64,000 bases of DNA from Mycolicibacterium bacteremicum (GTDB lineage Bacteria > Actinomycetota > Actinomycetes > Mycobacteriales > Mycobacteriaceae): positions 62,001-126,000 of the forward strand of contig NZ_MVHJ01000007.1 of NCBI RefSeq assembly GCF_002086115.1, written 5' to 3'. The translations under genes were made by a program, and so were the position numbers. Every line of letters starts with the position of its first letter. The first letter of the stretch is position 1. A model generated the notes under the pieces. It was not told where the DNA came from, did no database searches, and was given only the letters and a program-made list of their open reading frames with translations. Of this stretch, positions 25,560-34,309 are shown piece by piece.

Positions 25560-26824
25560 CGGCGGCGACGCGTTCCGGGGTCACCCAGATCGCCCGGACC
25601 GGATACAGCTGGCTGGACATCCCGGACGAACCCGACCTGGACCGGATGCGCCGCGAGGTGTCGGCGCGGCTGCAGGCGGCGATGGCCGAGCAGGGCGTCG
25701 ATGTCCTGGTGCTGCTGGGCAACAGCAACGTCATGTACGCGACCGGGATCAGCTGGCCGCTGGCCGACGCCGGGTTGTCCCATATCGAGCGGCCGGTCGC
25801 TGTCGTAGTGGCCGGCGACGAAAATCCGCATCTGTTCCTCCCGTTCCGCGAGGGGTCTGCGAGTGAATCCGGGCTGCCCGACGATCACCTCAACGGGCCG
25901 GTGTATCTGGAGTTCGACGAGGGCGTCGAGGATTTCGCGCGGATCCTCGGCCGCCTGCTCCCGTCCGGTGCCACCATCGCCGTCGACGAATTGACCGGTG
26001 CGATGCGCCGGGCCGGCAGCGCACTGTTCCCGGTCGAGCCGGTCGACGCGGCACCGGTGATCGGCGCGGCCAAACTGGTCAAGACCATCGATCAGATCTC
26101 CTGTATCCGGCGGGCCTGCCGGATCACCGAGCAGGCCGTCGCCGAGATCCAGACGTCGCTGGCGCCGGGAGTGCGGCAGATCGACCTGTCCGCCGAATTC
26201 GTCCGTCGCACCTTCGAACTCGGCGCGACCACCAACATGTTCGACTCCATCTGGCAGGTCATGCCGGCCTCCAAGGCGGCCGGCACCTGGACCACCACCG
26301 GCGATCTCGCCCTGCCACTGCTGACCACCGAACGCGAGGTCGCCGAGGGCGATGTGTTGTGGACCGACGTCTCCATCGCCTACCGCGGATATTGCTCCGA
26401 CCACGGGCGCACCTGGATCGTCGGTCAGGACCCGACCCCGGCCCAGCAGGCGCAGTTCGACAAGTGGCGCACCATCGTCGACGCCGTGCTGTCGGTGACC
26501 CGGGCCGGTGCCAGCTGTGGTGACCTCGGGCGCGCGGCGACCGCTGCCGCCGGCGGGCAGAAGCCCTGGTTGCCGCACTTCTATCTGGGCCACGGGATCG
26601 GGACCAGCGCCGCCGAGATGCCGATGATCGGAACCGATCTCGGCCAGGAGTGGGATGACAACTTCGTCTTCCCGGCCGGCATGCTGCTGGTGTTCGAGCC
26701 GGTCGTCTGGGAGGACGGCACCGGCGGATACCGCGGTGAGGAGATCGTGGTGGTCACCGAGGACGGCTGGATGCCGCTGACCGCATATCCGTACGACCCC
26801 TATGAGGTGTCCGGTGGGAACTGA
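25556..26824 (+). CDS. M24 (creatinase/Xaa-Pro peptidase) family protein, metal site intact
   Basis: A 422-aa pita-bread-fold protein. The five metal ligands of M24 peptidases are recognisable: D in WTDVS, D in CSDHGRT, H in GHGIGT, E in FEPVV and E in GEEIVV. The N-terminal domain is creatinase-like. It overlaps the next M24 gene by 11 bases. Peptidase activity is unlikely to be the purpose in a P450 operon; the fold also supports C-N hydrolysis and other chemistry. It probably works with the following paralog. Confidence 0.85.
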   Translation: MTAATRSGVTQIARTGYSWLDIPDEPDLDRMRREVSARLQAAMAEQGVDVLVLLGNSNVMYATGISWPLADAGLSHIERPVAVVVAGDENPHLFLPFREGSASESGLPDDHLNGPVYLEFDEGVEDFARILGRLLPSGATIAVDELTGAMRRAGSALFPVEPVDAAPVIGAAKLVKTIDQISCIRRACRITEQAVAEIQTSLAPGVRQIDLSAEFVRRTFELGATTNMFDSIWQVMPASKAAGTWTTTGDLALPLLTTEREVAEGDVLWTDVSIAYRGYCSDHGRTWIVGQDPTPAQQAQFDKWRTIVDAVLSVTRAGASCGDLGRAATAAAGGQKPWLPHFYLGHGIGTSAAEMPMIGTDLGQEWDDNFVFPAGMLLVFEPVVWEDGTGGYRGEEIVVVTEDGWMPLTAYPYDPYEVSGGN

Positions 26825-27947
26825 GATCGAGGCCGACGGCCGGGCACTGCGGGTCAGCCGTCGCGAGCGCGCCATCGCGCAGATGGACGCCCACGACCTG
26901 GACGTTTTGGTGCTGGGGCGGCAGGCCAACGTCCGTTACATCTCCGGGGCGCCGCAACTGTGGGTGGTGGGCACCCGGCCGTTCGGGCCCATCTGCTCCT
27001 ATGTCCGGGCCACCGGTGAGATCCACCTGAACAGCACCTGGGACGAGGGCATCCCCGAGGAGATCCCGCACGAGAATCTCTACGGGTTCGCCTGGAACCC
27101 GATGACCCTGGTCGGGATCATGCAGAAGATGAAGGGTGCCGACACCGCGCGACGGGTCGGAACCGACGCGCTGACACCGATGTTCGCCAAACTACTGCCG
27201 ATGGTGTTCTCGAACGCGGAGCTCGTCGACGCCGAGCCTGCCATGCGGGCCGCCCGGCGGGTCAAGACCTCCGAGGAGATCGTCGCGCTGCGCCGGGCGC
27301 TGATCGTCGCCGAGGAGGCCCTGGCCAAGGGGGCCGCCGAGCTGACGCCCGGCACCAGCGAACAGCACCTCGCCGGGGTGATCCTGGAGGCCGAGGCCGC
27401 CGGCGGGGTCAGTACCCCGGCCACCCAGGACGCCGCGTGGGTGACCTCAAAGGACCACCCGTGGCGGCGCGATCGCGGCGACGGCACCGTCCGCGCGGGC
27501 GATCTGGTGGCACTGTCGGCCGGGGTGCTCGCCGACGGCTACGTCGCGGAGGTGGCACGCACCTTCCACATCGGCGAACCGACCGATGCGGTCCGGTCGT
27601 TGTACCGGCGCCGGGACGAGCTGTGGGACAGGCTGATCGATGCCTGCCGGCCCGGCAACCCGACCAGCGCGCTGCTCGACGCCTACGCCCAGGCCGGTGA
27701 GCCGTTGCCGGCGATGCCGGTGGCGCACGGCCTCGGGCTCGGATTCGACCCGCCGGTGGTGTCACCGGCCCTGCGTGCCACCGCCGAACGCGACGTGCTG
27801 ACCGACGGCAACGTGCTGGCGGTGACCGGGTATGTCTGGGAGCCCGGCGTGGGCGCGGTGTTCACCCGCGATGCCGTGGTGATTGGCGCGGACGGACCCA
27901 CGGTGCTGACCCAGACGCCGTCGACGAGTGAGGGAGCCCATGTCTGA
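26814..27947 (+). CDS. M24-fold protein with degraded metal site
   Basis: A 377-aa paralog of the preceding gene. It aligns through the fold (RERAIAQMDAHDLDVLVLG, RRVKTSEEIVALRRA) but the ligands are mostly gone: LSAGVLADGYVAEVART has S and E for the two aspartates, AVTGYVW replaces the first glutamate, FTRDAVV the second. Only the histidine in AHGLGLGF remains. It may be a non-catalytic partner of the intact M24 protein. The GTG at 26814 is chosen; an ATG at 26802 is possible. Confidence 0.8.
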   Translation: MGTEIEADGRALRVSRRERAIAQMDAHDLDVLVLGRQANVRYISGAPQLWVVGTRPFGPICSYVRATGEIHLNSTWDEGIPEEIPHENLYGFAWNPMTLVGIMQKMKGADTARRVGTDALTPMFAKLLPMVFSNAELVDAEPAMRAARRVKTSEEIVALRRALIVAEEALAKGAAELTPGTSEQHLAGVILEAEAAGGVSTPATQDAAWVTSKDHPWRRDRGDGTVRAGDLVALSAGVLADGYVAEVARTFHIGEPTDAVRSLYRRRDELWDRLIDACRPGNPTSALLDAYAQAGEPLPAMPVAHGLGLGFDPPVVSPALRATAERDVLTDGNVLAVTGYVWEPGVGAVFTRDAVVIGADGPTVLTQTPSTSEGAHV

Positions 27948-28899
27948 ACGTCCCACCCCGGAGGAGATCATCCTCTACGAGAAGGACCGCAGGACCAAGA
28001 TCGCGACCATCACATTCAACCGGCCCGAGTTCCTGAACGCCCCCACGTCGATGGCGCGGCTGCGCTATGCCGATATCCTGCGGGCGGCCAACGCCGACAA
28101 CGATGTCAAGGTGGTCATCATCCGCGGCGTCGGGGACAACCTGGGCAGCGGTGCGGATCTGCCGGAGTTCATGGAGGGCAACGACAATCCCGCTGCCCGG
28201 CTGGCCGAACTACGGCTGGAGGATGACGGCGTCGGCGAGGTGACATACCCGCCCAAGGGCACCTTCCGCAACGGCGCGACGATCAGTTCGTGGTACGCCA
28301 ACTCCCAGGCCGGTAACCGCGCCCTGCAGGACTTCAAGAAGATCAGCATCGTCGAGGCCAAGGGGTACTGCTACGGCTGGCACTTCTACCAGTGCGCCGA
28401 CGCGGATCTGGTGATCTCCAGTGACGACGCGCTGTTCGGGCATCCGTCGTTCCGCTATCACGGCTGGGGGCCACGGATGTGGACCTGGGTGCAGATGATG
28501 GGGCTGCGCAAGTTCCAGGAGATGGTCTTCACCGGGCGGCCCTTCACCGCGGCCGAGATGTATGACTGCAACTTCCTCAACAAGGTCGTCGCGCGGGAGC
28601 AACTCGAGGACGAGACGCGGAAGTACGCGCTGGCCTGTGCCCGGAACCGGCCGGTGGACACCGTGTTCCAGCAGAAGATGTTCTTCGAGATCTTCAAACA
28701 GCAGCAGGGCGAGTACATGGGCAGCCTGCTGAGCGCGTTCTTCGAGTCGATGGGCAACGGCGTGGCCAACGACAGCGACGACGATCTGGACATGTTCGAG
28801 TCCATCGACTCCGGTCTGTCGGCCGCCGTCAACGACAACGACAGCAAGTTCCCACCCGACTTCCGGTTGTCCAAGAAGAACCGGGCGAAACCCGAATAG
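27940..28899 (+). CDS. Enoyl-CoA hydratase/isomerase family protein
   Basis: A 319-aa crotonase. ATITFNRPEFLNAPTS, GVGDNLGSGADLPEFM (oxyanion hole) and EAKGYCYGWHFYQCADADLVISSDDALFGHPSF are clear. It has a long insertion between the oxyanion segments and an acidic tail, like the crotonase at 8818. The ATG at 27940 follows GAGGGAG and overlaps the M24 stop by 8 bases. Likely acts on an unsaturated acyl-CoA made by the fused CoA-transferase that follows. Confidence 0.85.
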   Translation: MSERPTPEEIILYEKDRRTKIATITFNRPEFLNAPTSMARLRYADILRAANADNDVKVVIIRGVGDNLGSGADLPEFMEGNDNPAARLAELRLEDDGVGEVTYPPKGTFRNGATISSWYANSQAGNRALQDFKKISIVEAKGYCYGWHFYQCADADLVISSDDALFGHPSFRYHGWGPRMWTWVQMMGLRKFQEMVFTGRPFTAAEMYDCNFLNKVVAREQLEDETRKYALACARNRPVDTVFQQKMFFEIFKQQQGEYMGSLLSAFFESMGNGVANDSDDDLDMFESIDSGLSAAVNDNDSKFPPDFRLSKKNRAKPE

Positions 28900-28902
28900 C
28901 CC

Positions 28903-31287
28903 ATGACCGCACCGCTTTCCGGATACACCGTCGTCGACCTCTCCAGCGGTATCGCGGGGAACTACTGCACGAAGCTGCTCGCCGACGGTGGTGCCGACGT
29001 CATCAAGGTCGAGGCTCCGCAGGGCGATCCGCTGCGCCGCTGGTCGGCCTCGGGTGCCGAGATCCCCGCGTCCGGCGACGGCGCACTGTTCCACTTCCTG
29101 GCCGGCGGGAAACGCAGTGTGATCGCCGAGCCCGACCTGCTCGAGCGGCTGCTGGGCTCGGCGGACGCGGTGGTGTGGTCACCGGAGTCCGATGTGTCAC
29201 CGCGGGATCTGCACCACCGGTACCCACATCTGGTCGTCACCGCGATCACGCCGTTCGGCCTGGACGGACCGTGGCACGACCGGCCGGCCACCGAATTCAC
29301 CCTGCAGGCGTGGTCGGGCGGCGCGATCGGCATCGGTCGTGGCAGTCAGGACCGGGCACCGGTGCATGTCGGCGGTCAGGTGGGGGAGTGGGTCACCGGC
29401 GCCTACGCCGCGGCCATGACGCAGGCCTTCCGGATGCGCGCCCTCCGCGACGGGCACGGCGAACTGATCGACGTGTCCGCGCTGGAAGCCCAGATCCTCT
29501 GCCTGACCTACTATCCCGTCACCTACTTCGAGACACTCGGCCGACCCTGGCGCACCGAGCGTCGCCCGACGGTGCCCGGCGTGGCCGAGGCCGCCGACGG
29601 ACTGGTGGCGCTCGGCTGCGGTACCGCCCAGCAGTGGCACGACCTGTGTGCCATGTCCGGGCACGACGAATGGATCGACGAAGACACCACGCTGACCATC
29701 ACCGAGCAGGCCAACCTGCATGCCGAGGAGCTCTACGCCTGGCTGCGTGACCAGAACGTCGATGATGTCCGCGACCTCGCCTCGGCGTTCCGAATCCCGA
29801 ACTCGCCGGTCGGCAACGGAGCGAACGTGACTGAAATGGACCATTTCGTCGAGCGCGGCGCGTTCGTGCGCAACCCGCACGGTTTCATGCAACCCGCCCA
29901 TCCCTACCGCATCGGTGGGGTATCCCTGCGTCCGCCGAGTGCCGCACCTGCGCTCGGTGGGCACACCGCCGAGGTCGCCGCGGAGGCACCGGCCCCGCGT
30001 CGAGCACCGGCGGATCCGCCCGATCGGGATCGGTTGCCGTTCAGCGGTTTGCGTGTCCTGGACATGACCACCTTCTGGGCCGGCCCGTCGTGCACCCACA
30101 TCCTGGGCATGCTCGGCGCCGAGGTGATCCATCTCGAATCGACGGCGCGTCCCGACGGTACCCGCTTGATCGCCGGCATCCCGGCCAGCGAGGAGCTGTG
30201 GTGGGAGCGTTCACCGATCTTCTCGGCGCTCAACACCAACAAGCTGGGGCTGACGCTGGATTTCCAGACCGACCAGGGCCGGGATGTGCTGCGCCGCCTG
30301 ATCGCCACCTGCGATGTCGTCGTGGAGAATTTCACGCCGCGGGTCATCGATCAGATCGGACTGGACTTCGAGTCGGTGCGTCAGATGCGCGACGGCATCA
30401 TCATGTTGCGCATGCCGGGCTTCGGGCTGAACGGTCCGTGGCGGGACAACCCGGCCTTCGCCTACATCATCGAGGACGCGACCGGCCTGAGCTGGCTCAC
30501 CGGGTTCCCGGACCGTACCCCGTTCGAGCCGTATTCGGTCGGCGATCCCAATGCCGGCATCCACGCGCTCAACGCACTGCTGCTGGCACTCGAACATCAC
30601 CGCCGAACCGGCCAGGCCGTGCTCGTCGAATCCGCGATGGCCGATGCCGCTCTGAACATCGCCGCCGAACAGGTGATCGAATTCTCCGCCTACGGTGCGC
30701 TGTTGCAGCGTGACGGCAATCGGGGGCCGGCTGCCGCGCCACAGAACATCTACCGATGCGCCGATATCGACGAGTTCGGGCGCCCCGACAGTTGGGTGGC
30801 GGTCGCGGTGGCCACCGATGCGCACTGGACGGCTCTGCGGGACGCCCTGGGTGCACCGGAATGGACCGCCGCCGAGGCGTTGACGACCCATGCCGGTCGG
30901 GTGGCACAGCACGATCTGATCGACGAACGCCTCGCGGACTGGTGTGCGACCCGCAGCGCTGACGATATCGTCGAGACCCTCTGGCCGGCGGGGGTGCCGG
31001 TCGCGAAAGTGATGCAACCCCACCGGCAGACCGAGTTGCCGCAGTTGCAGCACCGCCGCTTCTTCGAGTACGTCGGACACCCGGTGAACCCGCCGGCTCC
31101 GCACAGCACCCTGCCGATCGCGTTGTCACGAGGACCCGCCGAGTTCCACCGCGCAGCGGCGCCCATGCTCGGCGAGCACAATCACGAACTGCTGGCTCAG
31201 TTGGGGCTCACACCCGAGGACATCGCGGTGCTCGAAGATCTCGGCGTGATCGGCACCGAGCCCGGTAGCCGAAAGGTGGCACGCTAG
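28903..31287 (+). CDS. Tandem CaiB/BaiF CoA-transferase fusion
   Basis: A 794-aa protein made of two CoA-transferase halves (about 1-365 and 375-780). Both start with the family signature (YTVVDLSSGIAGNYCTKLLADGGADVIKVE and LRVLDMTTFWAGPSCTHILGMLGAEVIHLE). The second half keeps the catalytic-type aspartate (SVGDPNAGIHA). The matching site of the first half appears to be glutamate (QVGEWVTGAYA). CaiB enzymes are interlocked dimers, so the fusion may be a built-in heterodimer with one active half. It is the last gene of the operon begun by the TetR at 22265. Confidence 0.87.
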   Translation: MTAPLSGYTVVDLSSGIAGNYCTKLLADGGADVIKVEAPQGDPLRRWSASGAEIPASGDGALFHFLAGGKRSVIAEPDLLERLLGSADAVVWSPESDVSPRDLHHRYPHLVVTAITPFGLDGPWHDRPATEFTLQAWSGGAIGIGRGSQDRAPVHVGGQVGEWVTGAYAAAMTQAFRMRALRDGHGELIDVSALEAQILCLTYYPVTYFETLGRPWRTERRPTVPGVAEAADGLVALGCGTAQQWHDLCAMSGHDEWIDEDTTLTITEQANLHAEELYAWLRDQNVDDVRDLASAFRIPNSPVGNGANVTEMDHFVERGAFVRNPHGFMQPAHPYRIGGVSLRPPSAAPALGGHTAEVAAEAPAPRRAPADPPDRDRLPFSGLRVLDMTTFWAGPSCTHILGMLGAEVIHLESTARPDGTRLIAGIPASEELWWERSPIFSALNTNKLGLTLDFQTDQGRDVLRRLIATCDVVVENFTPRVIDQIGLDFESVRQMRDGIIMLRMPGFGLNGPWRDNPAFAYIIEDATGLSWLTGFPDRTPFEPYSVGDPNAGIHALNALLLALEHHRRTGQAVLVESAMADAALNIAAEQVIEFSAYGALLQRDGNRGPAAAPQNIYRCADIDEFGRPDSWVAVAVATDAHWTALRDALGAPEWTAAEALTTHAGRVAQHDLIDERLADWCATRSADDIVETLWPAGVPVAKVMQPHRQTELPQLQHRRFFEYVGHPVNPPAPHSTLPIALSRGPAEFHRAAAPMLGEHNHELLAQLGLTPEDIAVLEDLGVIGTEPGSRKVAR

Positions 31288-31361
31288 CCGGGCCGGCTCT
31301 CACTGTTCAGTTTTCAAGGTGCTTCGTGAGATTCGTTGTGACCGCCGGCGTTACGGCTGGG

Positions 31362-32687
31362 TTATGCGGCGGCCGGTAGGTCGGTCATGGTGCGTCGATT
31401 GTGTGAGCGCAGGTGCTCCGGCTCAGGTCCCGACGGGTCATGCGGTGGGATGAACCAGGGGTAGCGGTCGCGACCGAGGTAGACCGTCCACCCGCCGTGG
31501 TGGATGAGGGTGTGGTGCAGCCGGCACAACAACACACCGTTATCGAGGCTTGTACAGCCGCCTTCACTCCAGGGTCGGATGTGGTGGGCGTCGCACCAGG
31601 ACACCGGCCGGCCACACCCTGGATGCGCGCAGCCGCCGTCGCGGACGCCCAGTGCCTTGCGGATCGCGGGGGTGAACAGCCGCTCGGCGCGGCCGACGTC
31701 GAGTGGCACCCCGGTGTAGTCGACGATCACATTGGTCAACGTGGAGTCGCAGGCGATCAGGTCGGCGGTCGCCGCGCTGACCGGGCCACCGAACCCGAGC
31801 CGGTCCACCGCCTCCTCACCACCCACCGCGGCGGCAGCGGCGGGCCGGATGAGGGTGACGTGCGGTAGCACCCCACCGGACATTGGCCGCGTCGACTGCG
31901 ACAGATAGGTCCGCAGGATCTGCGCGACCGCATCGCCCCGGCGCTTCTCGATCGGCCGCGGGTCCGGTGACCCATCCGGGAGCGGGACCGGCCGACAGAG
32001 CGGATCCAGCGCCGCACACAGTCCTTCCCCGGTTCCCACGTCGAGGTTGAGAGTGGCCTCATACCGGCCTTCCTCGCCCAAAACCAGGGTCATCGTGTTG
32101 AGGTCGGCGTCCTCGGCGACCGGCACCGCACGCTCCTCCGGGGGTAGGTCTGCGGTGCGGTCGATGGCGATCGCCCGGGCCTTCTTCCGGACTTGGGCAG
32201 GGGTGGTCTGGGTCATCAGTTTCGTTACCACGCTCGCCCGATCTTGCTCGGACAGTTCGGTTCTGGCGTTGATGTGGGTGACGCCTTTGCCGACGGCGTC
32301 GGCGAACTCGATCCCGACCCCACCGAGGCGTTGCGCGGTGGTCAGCGCCGGCAGCAGGTGCGCCGCCCGGCCCACCCGCACCGCGCGCACCGCCGCACCC
32401 GGCGCCATGCCCAACAGGGTCAGCAGATCGGTGCCCGTCTTCAGGTGTCGCCGCGCCGGGATCCCCGCGCGTTCAGTCGCCGCCACCGCCGACGCGACAA
32501 CAAAAGCGAGCAGATTGCCCGCCGTCACCGCCGCAGCCAGCACCGCCAACAATGCCTCGTCATCAACCACCGGCCGCGGACACTCGAACAGATGAAACAA
32601 CGTCCGATCAGCGTCATCGTCCGGCGGCGACGGGGTGAGGTCATCGATCAACGCATCAACAAAACAATTCACATCGGTGGCGTCCAT
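31362..32687 (-). CDS. 13E12-repeat family protein (DUF222 and HNH endonuclease)
   Basis: A 441-aa protein. The long DUF222 region is followed by an HNH domain near the C-terminus: GGCAHPGCGRPVSWCDAHHI and LCRLHHTLIHHGGW. These are the marks of the mycobacterial 13E12 family, a multicopy group linked to REP13E12 elements and known to be SOS-induced in M. tuberculosis. A LexA box lies upstream. The ATG at 32687 has a weak ribosome site; a GTG at 32807 would add 40 residues and sit closer to the box. The gene is unlike its catabolic neighbours and is probably a mobile insert. Confidence 0.88.
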   Translation of the reverse strand: MDATDVNCFVDALIDDLTPSPPDDDADRTLFHLFECPRPVVDDEALLAVLAAAVTAGNLLAFVVASAVAATERAGIPARRHLKTGTDLLTLLGMAPGAAVRAVRVGRAAHLLPALTTAQRLGGVGIEFADAVGKGVTHINARTELSEQDRASVVTKLMTQTTPAQVRKKARAIAIDRTADLPPEERAVPVAEDADLNTMTLVLGEEGRYEATLNLDVGTGEGLCAALDPLCRPVPLPDGSPDPRPIEKRRGDAVAQILRTYLSQSTRPMSGGVLPHVTLIRPAAAAAVGGEEAVDRLGFGGPVSAATADLIACDSTLTNVIVDYTGVPLDVGRAERLFTPAIRKALGVRDGGCAHPGCGRPVSWCDAHHIRPWSEGGCTSLDNGVLLCRLHHTLIHHGGWTVYLGRDRYPWFIPPHDPSGPEPEHLRSHNRRTMTDLPAAA

Positions 32688-33049
32688 AACGGGACCCAAC
32701 CTTTCGGACAAGGCCAACACACACTCGCCCCCGCAGGGGGCACCACGGCCCAACCGAACCCTCGTCAGGGTCGGTCGAACCTTCTCGACGGCGCATGCCG
32801 CCGACACGGGCTCACCTGGAGAGTGGGAGCCTCTTCGCTTCGAACTTGTGTTCGATTCTACGCCGGAAATGGTCGCCGTGCAAGTACTTTCCTGAGACCT
32901 CGGTGGCTGGCCCTAGTCAAGACTGGGAAGCGTTCTCTGCAGATTCGGTGTGCCTTTTGGTGAGTCCGCTGTGTGCGGGCTGCCCGGGCGGCCGCGACGC
33001 GACTCGGTATGCGCCGGGCGAACCCGTCGACCCGCCGCCGGACACAACC
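32688..33049. other. Intergenic stretch with SOS box, otherwise unremarkable
   Basis: About 360 bases between the 13E12 gene and the end of the kinase-like gene. It holds the LexA box at 32840 and, if the longer start is used, the first 120 bases of the 13E12 gene. From about 32,880 to 33,049 I see no coding signal, tRNA or clear terminator. Confidence 0.6.
32840..32855. promoter_or_regulatory. LexA (SOS) box
   Basis: TCGAAC-TTGT-GTTCGA is an exact match to the mycobacterial LexA consensus TCGAAC(N4)GTTCGA. It lies upstream of the 13E12 gene on the minus strand, 33 bases before the GTG at 32807 and 153 before the ATG at 32687. It predicts induction by DNA damage. Confidence 0.9.
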
Positions 33050-34309
33050 TCACGTAGGCACGCGTCCCAACAACGCCCCGACATCCTCGGTCTCCCACAG
33101 GTGCAACACATTCGACAGCATCAGCAACGGCGCCCGCACCGCCTCGGTGCCGCTGATCCGTGGATCGCGCCGATCGTCCACCTCGGCCAGATCCGGTATC
33201 GCCGCGCGCACCATGCGAGGGGTGTCCAGGAGCCATGCCACCCCCATCACGACGGCGTAGAGCACCAACTGGGTGCGCAGCAGCGCGGTATCGAGCTCGG
33301 GCCCACCGGCAAAGGTGAACTCGGTCGCGAAGTGTTCGAGCAGCTCGTCCAGGTGGTTGCGCCACAGATCCGTCTCCGCGCTGCACAGCGCACCCCACAG
33401 CGCCATGGCCACGTTCATCACGCTGACGCAGCCCCAGTCCATCAGCCCGCAGTGCAACACACCGTCGGAATCCCGCCAGAACCAGGCGTTGTCCACGTTG
33501 GCATTCCAGTGACACAGCGCGTTGTGGGCGCCCGTGTTCTGCAGCCAGGCCAGTACCCCGTCCTCGGCCGCCGCCACCCGTGCGACATCGTCGAGCATGC
33601 GGTCGGCGAACGCGGTCATGTCGGGCAGCAGACCCGGATGGGCGGCACCGAAATCTCTTACCCGCCGGACACGGTCAAGCAGTTCGGGGCCGCCGCACCG
33701 GACGCGGTGGCCGACGCTCACCCGCTCGGCATCGAACGCGAACTCGTCATCCACCGAAGCCGGCAACCCACCCGACCGGTGCGCGCCGGCCAACCGGGCC
33801 ACCCCGGTCAACAGCGCGCGGTAGTGGCCGAGCTGATCGGGCATCGTGTAGTCGAGGCATTTCTCGTAGTGCCGCTCGACGCTTCCGCTGCCGTAACCGA
33901 TGCGTTCGGTCACCAGGATGCCGGTGCGGGTGTCGTCCTGATAGGCACCGAACAGACAGACCGGCACCGGTATCGGCAGCACCACAGCCGCGGACAGGGC
34001 GGCAAATCGAACCTCAAGGGCCATCTGGGAACTGCCCCGGTCGCGGCGCGGATCGTCGAAGTCGCGAGAGAACTTGACGAACAGCTCGGTCGGCGGGCCG
34101 GGTTGCAGGTAATCGACATCCAGCAGCACCTTCCGCCCGGTGCTGCCGCCACCGCATTCGGAGAACGAGGTCACTGCCGTGATCCGGTTGTCGGAGGGCA
34201 GCGCGCCGAACCGGCGCATCGCGGTGGTCAGGAAGTCGGCGCCACCGACCAGCAGCGCATCCGGTTCGGCCGGAAAGAGCAGGCCGTCGGCGGAAGCCCA
34301 GCGCGTCAT
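33050..34309 (-). CDS. Phosphotransferase (APH-like) family protein, altered catalytic loop
   Basis: A 419-aa protein of the aminoglycoside-phosphotransferase-like fold. The catalytic loop, normally HGDxxxxN, reads HWNANVDN, so the catalytic aspartate is asparagine. The later metal motif is DWG (LMDWGCV). It may be a weak or dead kinase. Its ATG overlaps the stop of the epimerase gene (ATGA), so it is the last gene of the SDR-epimerase-epimerase operon. Substrate unknown; antibiotic resistance is not implied. Confidence 0.75.
   Translation of the reverse strand: MTRWASADGLLFPAEPDALLVGGADFLTTAMRRFGALPSDNRITAVTSFSECGGGSTGRKVLLDVDYLQPGPPTELFVKFSRDFDDPRRDRGSSQMALEVRFAALSAAVVLPIPVPVCLFGAYQDDTRTGILVTERIGYGSGSVERHYEKCLDYTMPDQLGHYRALLTGVARLAGAHRSGGLPASVDDEFAFDAERVSVGHRVRCGGPELLDRVRRVRDFGAAHPGLLPDMTAFADRMLDDVARVAAAEDGVLAWLQNTGAHNALCHWNANVDNAWFWRDSDGVLHCGLMDWGCVSVMNVAMALWGALCSAETDLWRNHLDELLEHFATEFTFAGGPELDTALLRTQLVLYAVVMGVAWLLDTPRMVRAAIPDLAEVDDRRDPRISGTEAVRAPLLMLSNVLHLWETEDVGALLGRVPT

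Noticed and set aside
32913..33515. A 200-codon open frame on the minus strand after the 13E12 gene
   Set aside because: It overlaps the kinase-like gene in another frame and its translation is low-complexity and arginine-rich, typical of high-GC shadow frames.
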